64,000 nt of DNA from Begonia masoniana (Eukaryota > Streptophyta > Magnoliopsida > Cucurbitales > Begoniaceae): the NCBI GenBank assembly GCA_022432975.1, contig CM039505.1, positions 47,102,544 to 47,166,543 on the forward strand, in the 5' to 3' direction. The stretch's first letter is position 1, and every line of letters starts with the position of its first letter. Below are positions 36,067 to 48,525 of the stretch, one piece after another. The position numbers and the translations under genes are program-made. A model generated the notes under the pieces. It did no database searches. It had not been told where the DNA came from and worked only from the letters and a program-made list of their open reading frames with translations.

Positions 36067-36349
36067 ATATGACCATTATTATGATAAAATTAATTGTTCT
36101 ATATTTAACAGAAATTATTAGAACAATATAATTTTATCTGACCTACGATATATGCATACATTACGAAGCACTGATGGTATAAATATTTATTTGATTCTTT
36201 TTCAATTCTACATGATTAAGAATATAATCTTTCATCAAACCTTATGTGTTAACAAGCCATCTCAAAATGGCGTGGCAAAAACGAAAAAAATAAATCTTTT
36301 TGAAATAAAAAAAGCTCTTTCATAACTTATTTCCTCATTAATTGCATGT
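36067..36349. other. No gene recognised
   Basis: AT-rich DNA between the family B solo LTR and the start of segmental duplication copy 2. Confidence 0.5.
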
Positions 36350-36434
36350 CTTGTTTTTAATAGAGAGATTCCCTATAGTATATATTTTCTTATTATACTT
36401 TGTCTCCTAACTTATCAAAAAAATTGACAATACG
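36350..36434. repeat. Segmental duplication, copy 2, first piece
   Basis: Matches about 9041-9125 of copy 1 (GAGATTCCCTATAGTA ... AAAAAAATTGACAATAC). It stops where a solo LTR inserted, and the block resumes at 43320. Confidence 0.85.
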
Positions 36435-37017
36435 TGTGACAGCCCCCAGACCCGATTGGGGTTCGAGGAGCCATCACTCCAGGACATTCAAAACGGAGAA
36501 TATTTTTTTTTTAAATAAACAGACTGAACCTTTAAAACAAACCCTTAAAACTTTACAGAGAGAGAAAAAATTCTCCGAATTTAAAGCAAAATGGGAAGAC
36601 AGGAATGGACGATGAAAATAAACAGACAGATACGAACAGCTGACATGCAGTGGAAAACTTAATAAAATAGGAAACAGAAAGTGGACGTCATATTTAAAAT
36701 TCAGACTTCAGAAAGAAATGACAGGAGTAAAACAGGAAGACAAGAGGCAGGGAAAAATGAAAACAGTGATTCAGAAATAGACGATGGAAGATGAAAGACA
36801 GAGAAAGTTTCTAAAACATTACGCAGAGAAAACCTCCTCTGAAATTGAAGTATGGAAAATTGACAGAAGAAAAACATGAAGAAGATAAAGACGTAAGGCG
36901 GAAGATGTGGGCGGAGGATGTGGGCGGTAGAAGTGAACAGTAGAAGTGGGCGGTAGATGACGTGGACGGAAGATGTGGGATGGATGACGTCAGGCGGAAG
37001 ATATGCGGATGACGTCA

Positions 37018-37330
37018 GGTGGTAGAAGTGATTTTAAAGGCAGCGGTGGATGTGATTTCAAAGGCAGCGGTGGATGTGATTTCAAAGGCAGCAGTGGATG
37101 TGATTTTAAAGGCAGCGGTGGATGTGATTTTAAAGGCAGCGGTGGATGTGATTTTAAAGGCAGCGGTAGATGTGATTTTAAAGGTAGCGGTGGATGTGTT
37201 TTTTAAAGACAGCGGTGAATGTGATTTTAAAGGCAGTGGTAGATGTGATTTTAAAGGCAGCAGTGGATGTGATTTTTAAAGGCAGCGGTAGATATGATTT
37301 TAAAGGCAACGGTGGATGTGATCGGAAGAT
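37018..37330 (-). repeat. 24-bp tandem array in the outer family A LTR
   Basis: The unit GGTGGATGTGATTTTAAAGG plus CAGC repeats about 13 times. Because 24 is a multiple of three, long open frames pass through it on the plus strand (37003-37279), but their products are pure repeats and not genes. Confidence 0.92.
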
Positions 37331-38047
37331 GTAGTTTTAAAGGCAGAATTGGCAACATTTAACAGGAAGACGTATAAACAGGGAGCGTAAAAAGTTTCAG
37401 ACCCTCAAAACCTGATTCAAAACAAAGTTGTAAAACATGCTTTACAAATGACAAAGATTCAAGAAAACAAACTACATGGATAGCTCTAAAATTCGAGACC
37501 ATCCACGTACAACCTAAAAAGGAAGAACTCAAGCAGTTCCAGAATGTTTTCAAAACATAGATACAACTGTCAAACAGAGGTTTTAAATACATCAAAACTA
37601 AATCTATACACCATTTTAAAATCTCAGAAACAGTACAGAACTTGACATACATTTCAAGAATTCACCAAAACAGAAGTTTTTAAAACATAAGCAAAACACA
37701 AAACTTAAAACTTAACTCTCTCAGTCAGGAATATGTCAGGCTGCCACAACTACCTCCGAAAGCTCGAGCCACTAGCCACCTATTTGTCAAACAGAGACAC
37801 AAAGTCCTCATCCACAGGTTCCGTACCTACATCAGGGCGTTCACCTATGAGTCTAAAACTCAGTAAGAACATGAAAATGCAGTGATGCTAATGTTATGCA
37901 TGAATCTTCAGAAATACAGTGACATTACAGAACATTACTTTTCACTGGCAGGGGGTATAAGTGGGGCTTATAGGGGAACTGGCAAGTGCACTATCAGGCA
38001 CATAACAGATATACAGAACGGAACAGAATAGTAGGCCAGTTCTCGTC

Positions 38048-40656
38048 TGTAGCACCCGGCCTTTTTGTCTGTAATTATTTCTCGAATCACTTTGCGGGAT
38101 TAATTTAATATTAATACAATATGTGTTTTGTTGGGAACCAAACAAATGTGTAACTAAACAAAACACTAAGTTTGAAATGCATGGAAGGGCAAATTGAAGA
38201 GAAATTAAGGTTGGTGGGAGATAGCCAATGGATAGCTGACACTTGGCAGCTTGTTGAAGAAGCTAAGTCCTTCCTCCTACGTGAAATCTGCATTTCACTT
38301 CTCTGCTTCTTCCCTTCCCTCTCTGTTTTCTCTCTTCCAGGCGACTGAAACAAAGTTCCACACTTTGTTTCTCTTGCATTATTATGTTTTCTTCAGTTAA
38401 GGTAATTTCCCATCGATAGTTAACAAGTTTAACTACACTATTATTGATTTTAAGAAGTTTAGGGTTAATGACCGTATAATCACATTTTAGGTTCACAATC
38501 TACTGAAACCGAGACGTTCAGGACTTCTAACCCCGCAGCAAACAGGTAAGTTCATATCTGTAGGTTGGCTCTTAAGGCCTACATCACGGAGGTACTAGGT
38601 TTTCTGTTCTGTCGGGTTGTTTTGGGTAGAAGAGTTAGAGTTATGTTCTGAAATGTCTGGCTTTGATTTACTTTCTGTTGTCTTATTTCTGTTGTCTGCC
38701 AGTTTAAGTTCAAGCATCGTTCATGCATACACGTTTTCTCTGAAAGACATGCAAATATTTTTTGTACATGGTTTGAAGTTAAACAAGATAAAAATCTGAC
38801 TGAAATGTATTGGTTAAGTGCAGGATGGGGACTGGCCCCAAGATTTTTTTCTGTTCTATATCTCTGTTTGTGCCTGATAGTGCACCCACTATTCGCCAGT
38901 TCCCCTACAAGCCCCACTTATACCTCTCTGCCACTGTAACGTAATGTACTGCTCTGTCACTGTATTTCTGAAAAATTCATGCATAGCATTTGCATCGCAG
39001 CATTTTTGTATGTTCTTACTGAGTTTTAGACTCATAGGTGAACTCCCTGATGTAGGTACTGAACCCGTGAATGAGGACCTTGTGCCTCAAGATGATGATC
39101 TGATGTAGTTGGCAGACCGAGCTCATGGGTTGTGGTTGTTGCAGCCAGACATGTTTCTGTTCAGAGGTTTAATTTTTAAAGTGAAGTTATGTCTGTAAAT
39201 TTTACTTAAATTCTGGTGTTTGGTTTAAAAAAAAAACTCTGTTAGTGAATTCCAGAAATCCATGTTAGGTTATGTACTGTCTCTGAGATTTTGAAACAAT
39301 GTATAGATTCTGTGTCAACGTTTAAAACCTCTGTATTTGACAGTTGAATTATATTATAAAGTATTCTGGAATTGTTTGGGATATTTTCTGAATAGTCTGT
39401 GCATAGATGACTTCTGGTTTTGGAACTATCCATGCAGTTTGTTTCTTTGGATCTATCAATTGTAAAGTATGTTCTACAACCTTGTTTAGAATCGGGTATT
39501 GAAGGTCTACAACTTTCATGCCTTTTGTTTGTACTGTATTAGATAGTTAAATTATGTTCTGTAGTATTCTGAAATGGTTTAGAATATATTCTGTTAGTCT
39601 ATGCATGGATGGTCTCTGGTTTTTGAGCTATCTATGCAGTGTGATTATTCTTAAGTTTCTGTTATGGCTTCTGCTGTACTCGAGAACCATGTTTTGAAGT
39701 GGTTTGAGAATCTGAGACGTTTATGTCTTCTGTTTTTATGCTCTCTGTTTGTGAGTCTTCCTGTCAAAAGTTGTAAATTTTGTCTTTAAAAGTTTACATC
39801 CACCGATCACTGTTCACTTTTGTCCTATTATATCCACCGATTGCACTGTTCACATCTACCGATTTCTTTGTTCTCCTTGTTGTAGTTTACATCCACCGAT
39901 CACTGTTCACTTTTGTCCTATTATATCCACCGATTGCACTGTTCACATCTACCGATTTCTTTGTTCTTCTTGTTGTAGTTTACATCCACCGATCACTGTT
40001 CACTTTTGTCCTATTATATCCACCGATTGCACTGTTCACATCTACCAATTTTTTTGTTCTCCTTGTTGTAGTTTACATCCACTGACCACTGATCACTGTT
40101 CACTTTTGTCCTATTATATCCACCGATTGCATTGTTAACATCTACCGATTTCTTTGTTCTCCTTGTTGTAGTTTACATCCACGCGTCGTGATTGCACTGT
40201 TCACATCTACCGATTTCTTTGTTCACCTTGTGTAGTTTACATCCACCGATCATGTTCACTTTTGTCTTTATATCCACCTATTGCACTGTTCACGATCCAC
40301 GATTGCACTGTTCCACCTTGTTGGTAGTTTACATCCCCGATCACTGGTCACTTTGTCTATTTTCCACCGATTGCACTGTTCACATCCCGATTGCCTGTCA
40401 CCTGTTGATAGTTTTCCCTGATCACTGTTCCCGTTGTCACTTTGCATCCATCCGCCTTCCACTATTTCATTCTTGCTCTTCGATTGTTTTCCTTCTCTGT
40501 TAAGCTTTAAGGTTTATTCTTAAAAGTTCAGTCTGTTTTCTGTTTGTTTTAAAAGTATAAATGTTTAAAAAAAGATAGTCACCGTTTTCCGTTAAATGTC
40601 CGGAGTGACGGCTTGGCTCTCGGATTCCGATCGAGATCCGGTTTCGGGCTGTCACA
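38048..40656 (+). mobile_element. Nested solo LTR, family A
   Basis: It starts TGTAGCACCCGGCC and ends TTTCGGGCTGTCACA. The flanks are TCGTC (38043-38047) and CCGTC (40657-40661), a target duplication with one change; removing the insert restores CTCGTCCCACACTTAAC, the sequence seen in intact family A LTRs. Its 3' third holds a compound minisatellite. Confidence 0.88.
39786..40480 (+). repeat. Compound minisatellite, first block (partly degraded)
   Basis: Three modules recur: A (ATCCACCGATCACTGTTCAC plus TTTTGTCCTATTAT), B (22 bp, ATCCACCGATTGCACTGTTCAC in two parts: ATCCACCGATTGC and ACTGTTCAC) and C (CTTGTTGTAGTTTAC). From 39786 to about 40180 they are regular; from 40180 to 40480 many single-base gains and losses appear (for example CATCCACGCGTCGTG, TCCCCGATCACTGG). 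Confidence 0.9.
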
Positions 40657-40830
40657 CCGTCCCACACTTAACCGATACATTACATTCAGATTTTTATCTT
40701 TCTTAACTTCAAAACGTGTGCAGAAAATATTTTGCATGAACTTTCAGGAAAAACGTGTATGCATGGACGTTTACAGTGCTTTAACTTAAAACAGTAGACA
40801 ACAAGAAATAAACGCAGAAAAGAAAGAAAT
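40631..40830. repeat. Junction duplicate, first copy
   Basis: From TCGAGATCCGGTTTCGG through AAACGCAGAAAAGAAAGAAAT. This contains the end of the nested LTR and the adjoining part of the outer LTR. It recurs at 42331-42535 with single-base differences (TCGAGATCACGG; AAACGGCAG). Confidence 0.88.
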
Positions 40831-42330
40831 CCACCGATTGCACTGTTCACATCCACCGATTGCACTGTTCACATCCACCGATTGCACTGTTCACCTTGTT
40901 GTAGTTTACATCCACCGATCACTGTTCACTTTTGTCCTATTATATCCACCGATTGCACTGTTCACATCCACCGATTGCACTGTTCACATCCACCGATTGC
41001 ACTGTTCACATCCACCGATTGCACTGTTCACATCCACCGATTGCACTGTTCACATCCACCGATTGCACTGTTCACATCCACCGATTGCTTTGTTCACCTT
41101 GTTGTAGTTTACATCCACCGATCACTGTTCACTTTTGTCCTATTATATCCACCGATTGCACTGTTCACATCCACCGATTGCACTGTTCACCTTGTTGTAG
41201 TTTACATCCACCGATCACTGTTCACTTTTGTCCTATTATATCCACCGATTGCACTGTTCACATCCACCGATTGCACTGTTCACCTTGTTGTAGTTTACAT
41301 CCACCGATCACTGTTCACTTTTGTCCTATTATATCCACCGATTGCACTGTTCACATCCACCGATTGCACTGTTCACCTTGTTGTAGTTTACATCCACCGA
41401 TCGCTGTTCACTTTTGTCCTATTATATCCACCGATTGCACTGTTCACATCCACCGATTGCACTGTTCACATCCACCGATTGCACTGTTCACATCCACCGA
41501 TTGCACTGTTCACATCCACCGATTGCACTGTTCACATCCACCGATTGCACTGTTCACATCCACCGATTGCACTGTTCACCTTGTTGTAGTTTACATCCAC
41601 CGATCGCTGTTCACTTTTGTCCTATTATATCCACCGATTGCACTGTTCACATCCACCGATTGCACTGTTCACATCCACCGATTGCACTGTTCACATCCAC
41701 CGATTGCTTTGTTCACCTTGTTGTAGTTTACATCCACCGATCACTGTTCACTTTTGTCCTATTATATCCACCGATTGCACTGTTCACATCCACCGATTGC
41801 ACTGTTCACCTTGTTGTAGTTTACATCCACCGATCGCTGTTCACTTTTGTCCTATTATATCCACCGATTGCACTGTTCACATCCACCGATTGCACTGTTC
41901 ACATCCACCGATTGCTTTGTTCACCTTGTTGTAGTTTACATCCACCGATCACTGTTCACTTTTGTCCTATTATATCCACCGATTGCACTGTTCACATCCA
42001 CCGATTGCACTGTTCACATCCACCGATTGCACTGTTCACATCTACCGATTTCTTTGTTCTCCTTGTTGTAGTTTACATCCACCGATCACTGTTCACTTTT
42101 GTCCTATTATATCCACCGATTGCACTGTTCACATCTACCGATTTCTTTGTTCTCCTTGTTGTAGTTTACATCCACCGATCACTGTTCACTTTTGTCCTAT
42201 TATATCCACCGATTGCACTGTTCACCTTGTTGTAGTTTACATCCACCGATCACTGTTCACTTTTGTCCTATTATATCCACCGATTGCTTTGTTCACCTTG
42301 TTGTAGTTTACATCCACCGATCACTGTTCA
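40831..42330 (+). repeat. Compound minisatellite, second block (1.5 kb, regular)
   Basis: The A, B and C modules of the block at 39786-40480 recur here with very high regularity: A, then one to about seven 22-bp B units, then C, about a dozen times. Some C-side units carry a T run (ATTTCTTTGTTC) in place of the B end. Every open frame through this block is a repeat artefact. The block starts and ends abruptly at LTR sequence that is itself duplicated (40631-40830 and 42331-42535). Confidence 0.93.
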
Positions 42331-42535
42331 TCGAGATCACGGTTTCGGGCTGTCACACCGTCCCACACTTAACCGATACATTACATTCAGATTTTTATCT
42401 TTCTTAACTTCAAAACGTGTGCAGAAAATATTTTGCATGAACTTTCAGGAAAAACGTGTATGCATGGACGTTTACAGTGCTTTAACTTAAAACAGTAGAC
42501 AACAAGAAATAAACGGCAGAAAAGAAAAGAAATAC
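42331..42535. repeat. Junction duplicate, second copy
   Basis: Second copy of 40631-40830. After it the outer LTR continues without a break (ACAGAAAATTCAGAACG), so this copy is the one in the original context and the first joins abruptly to the minisatellite. Confidence 0.88.
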
Positions 42536-43319
42536 AGAAAATTCAGAACGAAACTCTAACTTATCTACCCGAAACAATCCGACAGAAGTAAAACCTAGTA
42601 TCTCCGTGATGTAGGGCCTTAAGGGCCGATCTACACACATGAACTTACCTGGTGTCTGAAAAGCAGCAAGCTTTGCTCGTGAAACCACGGTGATGCACGA
42701 ACCTATGACGCGCACAAAAAGAGAAATTAACAAAGCTGCAAATGCTAACTAATAACTTAGCAGAATATGCTTCAAACTCCATTCAAACCTTTAGAAAACA
42801 AACAAACGTGTTTTCATGCAAAAACAGTGAGTTCTCTCCAAATTATTGTAACCCCAAACTACAACAAAGCTCACATTTTAACTTATCCAAACTCGTTAAC
42901 TTTAGCAGATGTTTACCTTTGGCAGAGAAACAGAAGAAAACTGAGAAGATCGAAGGAGCTTCGAAGTGCATTTGTCGTCTGGAAGAGAGAAAACAGAGGG
43001 GAGTGGAAAGAAGCAGAGGAGAAATGAGGGTTTCGAGTAGGAGGAAAGAGAAGAAGAATATGGCTTCTTCAACAAGTTGCCAAGTGTCAAGCAACCATTG
43101 GCCATCCCCCACCAACCTTAATTGGCTCCTTATTTTGCCATTTCATTAGTTTTTAACTAAATTACTATTTAGTTCCTCAATATGGTTTTACGAATCACCC
43201 ACATTCAATTGAAACAATCGGTAAACTCATAAAACATACATTGTATACATATTCCCATTAATTCCGTCTAATAATTCAAGGAATATTTACATGATAAAAT
43301 TGTCGGGTGTTACAATACG

Positions 43320-44957
43320 TGTTTTGCATGTGATGTTCGTCGTCAAGTTACAAAATTACAACAACTATTTGGTTAGCAAGTGTTTCATATTCAACATTCA
43401 TCAATGTTGAAACATTAATAGCATTATGTCATTGATTGAGAAGAACTATTAACTATCCATTTTCTACAATTTCATAAATTATCAAACCTACTTTTCTGGG
43501 TATCGAAAACACTTGGCATTTCATTGATTCGTGCTGAAAAATTTTCAATTTTTATGTGAACTAGGCGTTCATATTTCTTTAATGATGAAGTGAAATGCAT
43601 GAACTTACCTTCAGTGCTCTGCCATTGCCAATGCTCTCCAAAATTAGTTTGTATAAGCATCTAAACTTTTTATTTTTTGAATAAATGATCTCTCAAGTGC
43701 TAATATTACTTTATGTTTTAGTTTGCATAATAGTTGAATACAACACAATGTGTATCTCTTATGTACTCCATTAGTATGATTAAAATAATCAATCAATTAA
43801 ACGGTGACAAATAATGTGTAAAATTAAATATTTAATGCATTTCATTACGTAAAAACACGTCGGGACAATATTTTATTTGTTAAAAATTTATGGATAGTTT
43901 TATGAAAGGATAGAAAATTCGTACTCTCAAACCTGCTGACCAACATGACTAGTCGGATCAATCAGCCACTTCCTATCCATGTATGGAAAAAATAAGAAGC
44001 TTAAATTATGTCATTAATATATTACTGAATTAAAAATTAGTTATGGCTCTAAAATATAAAATTTATTTAATTATATATTCAAGCCAAGGGATGAACACAA
44101 TCCTTGTTGATCATGTCTTGCCCTTTAATTATAATGTAAAGGAAATGGAGAGAGCAGGAGCTCGTCTAGGTCAATTTATAAACTAGCGAAGTCCACTCAA
44201 TTGCAATGGTAATAATCCGAGCTGGCTCAATTAACTTAAACAATCAAGTTCAGCTAAAGATTTGGGATCGTGACCTCGACTTTCACTGACTTAACATATA
44301 TGCGACAATTTTTCTGACGTGTAGAGTCTAGGTTATTGTTGTGGGATTGTGCACTCCCACTGGTTTATGTTGGGCCTCACAATCGATAAAATATTAAGTC
44401 GTCTTTACCTTCACAAGATAAGCTGTCACATAATGTTCTTCACGAATTAAATTATCAAATATTCAATAATTATACCCAAAAAAAAGGGAAAAAATAAATA
44501 AAATTCTCACCTAAGAAAGGATATTAATATCTCGAAAAGACAAAAAAGGAAATAAACGGAAACATTTTTAAGCAAACTATCCTAGTCACTGCGATCTTTA
44601 CCTAAGAAAAATAGGAGCCTTTTGGGGTGAAAGATTAACTCAGTAGAGAATTATGTACTAAAATGATAAAACCAGTGCATGAGAAAAATCGCTTTTATCA
44701 TTTTATTTTTTCTAAAAAACAATGAGTCAGTAAGTAAGATGCAGTGCATTGATTTATATTCATAAATCAACTTTTATCATTTTAAAACAAGCTTCACAAG
44801 CTATCAGTGGACCCGTACCTCAACGACGATAAAAACCTTATCAATCAGCCGAGATGCACTATTAGGAATATACATCAATCATAAACATGGTTAGAACCTA
44901 AAACAAAATTTACGACAGAAATCCCCATTTCAAAACACTAAGGACAATGGTGGGTAT
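43320..44957. repeat. Segmental duplication, copy 2, second piece
   Basis: Matches copy 1 from about 9130 to 11733, with copy 1's tandem duplication (9784-10227) present only once and about 620 bp (10967-11590 of copy 1) absent. It ends at GGTGGGTAT where the TG...CA element inserted. Confidence 0.9.
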
Positions 44958-45540
44958 TGTTAGTGATTTTACACTTATACGCAAGTGCACGTATCGCTTC
45001 AAGTAATAAAAAGATATCGATCCCACGAGAATATTTTTTAATCAAATTAATAATGCTATAAATCTCGATAAAATATTAATGGAATTATTGGAAATTAAAC
45101 AACTAATAAGGAATGATAGACTTAAATTATCCGAAATTAAATAAGACAAAAAAATGGAAATGGTTTAAAATAAAGTAATTATAGGAAATGCCTTGGTTAG
45201 GGTTGATTTCCTCTTTATATGCAATTTACTCACGATGATAAAGCAATGCTACAGTATTAGTCACAGCACAGCAAGAATTCATATATTTCTAGGGTTCCGT
45301 CGAATTGCCTAGATAAATTTATTTCAGAATTTTCTTTTCGATTTTAAAAAGATAAAAACTTAATCTGAATTTTCTTGTAAACCTATTCTTAACGCCAAAT
45401 AAATTATGGTTAGCTACTTTGCACAATTTTAATTTATTTAATTACTCATGCATCTTAAATTCCTATTTACCTATCGATACAATAGGAACATGTGAATTTT
45501 AATTCTGCCTATCAACACAATTTGTATTACGCAATAAAAA

Positions 45541-47730
45541 TGTAACGCCCCGAGTTATCTGAACCCGACTCGTTACACAAAGCTCGAACCTAACTAAGAA
45601 ACTTTGAACTAAATTTAAAATTTCATTTGAAAGTCTGGGTCTGACATTTTTTTTAAAAAAAAAACTTCAAAACATTTAAAACTTGCAGCGGAAATCATTT
45701 GGACGACAATAGAGTTAAACAAAACTTTGAACATTGATTGAAATGTAAGAAATAATCGGCTAAAGAGAAATGGAGGTTTAAATCGTGAAATACTTGGGAA
45801 GTCGCAGAAGTCAAACGCATCTGCCGATGGATAAAGTCAACGGAAGGAGCAGAAACAACAAATAAAAGCTTCTACCGATGACGTCAGCCGGATAAATCAA
45901 TTATCCAACATCAACCGATCGCAAAACGACAAGTTTTGCGACTCGTATCTACCGACGGCAAAACGACAAAAATCTCTCGTTCCCTTCTTCCGATAGATTA
46001 AATTGCATATACCGGTCACTAAACGACAAAGCTTAACACTCACTCATACCGGTAGTGCAAAATCTATATCTTCCGATAGAATTAAACCTACATCATCCGA
46101 TGGCTTTTCTAAAGACATCTTCCGATAGAATTAAACCTACATCATCCGATGGCTTTTCTGAAGACATCTTCCGATAGAATTAAACCTACATCATCCGATG
46201 ACTTTTCTGAAGACATCTTCCGATAGACAACATAACTATAACTCGACATCTACCGATAGACTTCATCTGCCAATAGTGAACAAAACGACACACCAACAAC
46301 TCCTTGCCATACAATACAAATCTAACCACAGAAAAGGGTTTATTCACTTTACTGAAACCATTCAAAAGAAAACAATTCAAATCCTTGTATTACTCGAATC
46401 TAGTAAAAACAATACTAAATCAGCAAGGTGGCACTATCAGTAAGTTTCAACATGTGTTCAAAACATTGAAAACTACTAATGTCATGAGAACTCAAGGTAC
46501 TTTTGAAAACATCAAGAAACTTCCATCATCAGAGAGTTTAACATACTCGAATTGAACTCCTTGTCCACTGAACCTTCACAACCACTGACACCAGTTAAAC
46601 CGCCTCATCAGTTTACCAGGCCGAAACATGGGTGTACTCCTCCAACAACATCTATTCATCCGTGCACTCAAGGGAATCACCTGCAGTATCCTCAACACCT
46701 ACATCACAAAACTCATCTATTAGCCTAATGCTAAGTAAGCAAAGCAGTAATGAAATGAAATGCTGAAACATAAATGCCTAAACATGCGATTTCTACTTTC
46801 TCATCTCAGTTGCATTCACATTCATTCATAAGCTGATCTGATCCCTCGATTCCCTTGGGAAGTGGATCAATTTTTCCAATGTTATACATCCTTTACTCGA
46901 TTAAGGGGCGGATGAATTCCCTTAATAGCTGATCTGATCCATTGGTTCCCTTGGTAGTGGGATCAATTCTCCCAATGTCATAAATCCCTACTTGAGTTAA
47001 GGGGTGAATTAGTTCCCTTAATAGTTTATCTGTCACATTCAGTTCATACCTTACCGTTCTTACATGAAAATTTATTTTCGTAATCTTTCAAAAACATGAT
47101 GCATGACATACAAAATCATTCACAAGATACATGACCCTACTGTTTTGTGATGTAGGCCCGAAGGCACATGCATACTTTACTTACCTGGCTCTCCTGAAAA
47201 TGCTCGGTTGCAACTACTTTGGAATCCCTGTTCACCTAATGTCAAAAGTAGAATACTGATTAGATCACCAATAACCTTACCCTATATATCATTCAAAAAC
47301 CTATGGAGCTAGTTTGGAAGCTCTGGTCATCGTACATTCTCGGCTCAACACTAAACCCGAACTCAACTCACTCACAGCATTATCAAAATACGCACATTGC
47401 CCTCTTCCTGCTACCTAGCCACTAAAATCTCAAGAAAACGAAGGGAAACTTACCTAGTTTGAAGGAGAATCGGGCGAGGAAAATCGCCTAGAGAGCTCGG
47501 CTGCTTAAGCTGAAAACCCGAAGAGAAAAGTGTGAAATGGAGGCGGCTACAGTGCATTAACCCAATCCCTCACTCCTTAAATATGTTATCCACTTTTAAA
47601 TTTTCAATTTACATAAATGCCCTTGCTTAGTCACTCATTAACCTAATCAATAATTCTCCCAATTTTTCTATGAAATTGCACATCATAAATTGATGAGTTA
47701 AATTCGGTTTAATTGAAACCGGGTGCTACA
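45541..47730 (-). repeat. 3' LTR of the gypsy element
   Basis: 2190 bp, plus-strand ends TGTAACGCCCCGAG and CGGGTGCTACA. It has three copies of a 46-bp unit (CATCATCCGATGGCTTTTC + GAAGACATCTTCCGATAG + linker) at about 46080-46225, against two in the other LTR, which explains most of the 50-bp length difference. It contains a TGACGTCA palindrome at 45879-45886. Confidence 0.95.
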
Positions 47731-47744
47731 ATCTCCCCTCCTTA
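47731..47744 (-). other. Polypurine tract of the gypsy element
   Basis: On the minus strand the bases just before the 3' LTR read AAGGAGGGGAGAT, the purine run that primes plus-strand DNA synthesis. Confidence 0.8.
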
Positions 47745-47768
47745 AAAGAATTTTGTCCTCAAAATTCA

Positions 47769-48525
47769 TTACCTGAATAATTCTAGATGTTGGTCCATCA
47801 TGTCTTGCTGGCGCTCCCAAGTGGTCTCCTCCATGTTCTGGTTGTGCCATAAGACTTTTACTAGTGGAACCTCCTTGTTGCGCAATACCTTCACTGCATA
47901 ATCTAAGATCTTTATTGGTTTTTCTTCATAGGCAAGGGTAGGATGAATCTCAAAGTCCTGCTGTCCCATGACTTGGTTTGGATCCCTTATGCACTTTTTC
48001 AACATGGAAACATGGAACACATCATGTATCCCTCCCATAGAAGTTGGTAGTTGTAACTGGTAGGCTGTTCTCCCAATCCTTTTTAGGATTAAAAATGGTC
48101 CAATAAACCTGGGGTTCAACTTTCCTCTCTTTCCAAATCTTACAACTCCTTTGAATGGTGACACCTTGAGAAAAACTTCGTCACCTATCGCAAATTCCAA
48201 TTCTCTACGTCTGCAATTTGCATAGCTTTTCTGTCGACTCTGAGCTGCTAATATTTTCTGTCGAATGAGGGTAACCTTCTCAACAGTTTGTTGTACCATG
48301 TCATGACCAAGCAACTGTGTTTCGCCAACTTCATCCCAGTATAAAGGTGATCTACATTTTCGTCCATACAATGCCTCATAAGGTGTCATTCCTATTGTTG
48401 CCTGAAAACTGTTATTATAAAAGAATTCTACTAAGGGTAGGTACTTGCTCCAGGAACCTTGAAAGTCTAGCACACATGCACGAAGCATATCCTCTAATGT
48501 TTGGATGGTTCTTTCGGACTGTCCA
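47769..48525 (-). pseudogene. Gypsy integrase C-terminal part with chromodomain-like tail
   Basis: The minus-strand frame 47769-48488 continues integrase: FQGSWSKYLPLVEFFYNNS, MTPYEALYGRKCRSPLYW, then the GPF-type block RFIGPFLILKRIG, VFHVSMLKKC, and a C-terminal KILDYAVKVLRNKEVPLVKV ... EETTW segment near the end, typical of the chromodomain-like tail of plant chromoviruses. It is separated from the integrase core by an extra A in CAAAACTGATGG near 48520-48530, which shifts the frame just before the block holding the catalytic glutamate. Confidence 0.88.

Larger units (their letters stand above)
36435..43314 (-). mobile_element. Solo LTR, family A, interrupted by another family A LTR
   Basis: The ends are TGTGACAGCCCCCAGACC on the left and CGGGTGTTACA on the right, flanked by ATACG (36430-36434 and 43315-43319), a perfect target duplication. 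Sequence sense is minus: 43314-40662 holds the 5' part and 38042-36435 the 3' part. A plus-strand family A LTR sits inside at 38048-40656. The extra stretch 40831-42535 is a duplication of array plus LTR sequence and makes the insert longer than a simple nested pair. Confidence 0.85.

Noticed and set aside
39786..42330. A CRISPR-like array (short regular repeats)
   Set aside because: Units are head-to-tail without unique spacers, in a plant LTR; CRISPR is a prokaryotic feature.
40838..42490. Very long open frames (up to 273 codons) of HRLHCS/HPPIALFTS-type repeats
   Set aside because: They are read-throughs of the 22-bp and related tandem units in overlapping frames; no gene-like start, domain or codon bias.
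46186..46555. Small frames conserved at 53377-53746
   Set aside because: Conserved because they lie in the two LTRs of the same gypsy element.
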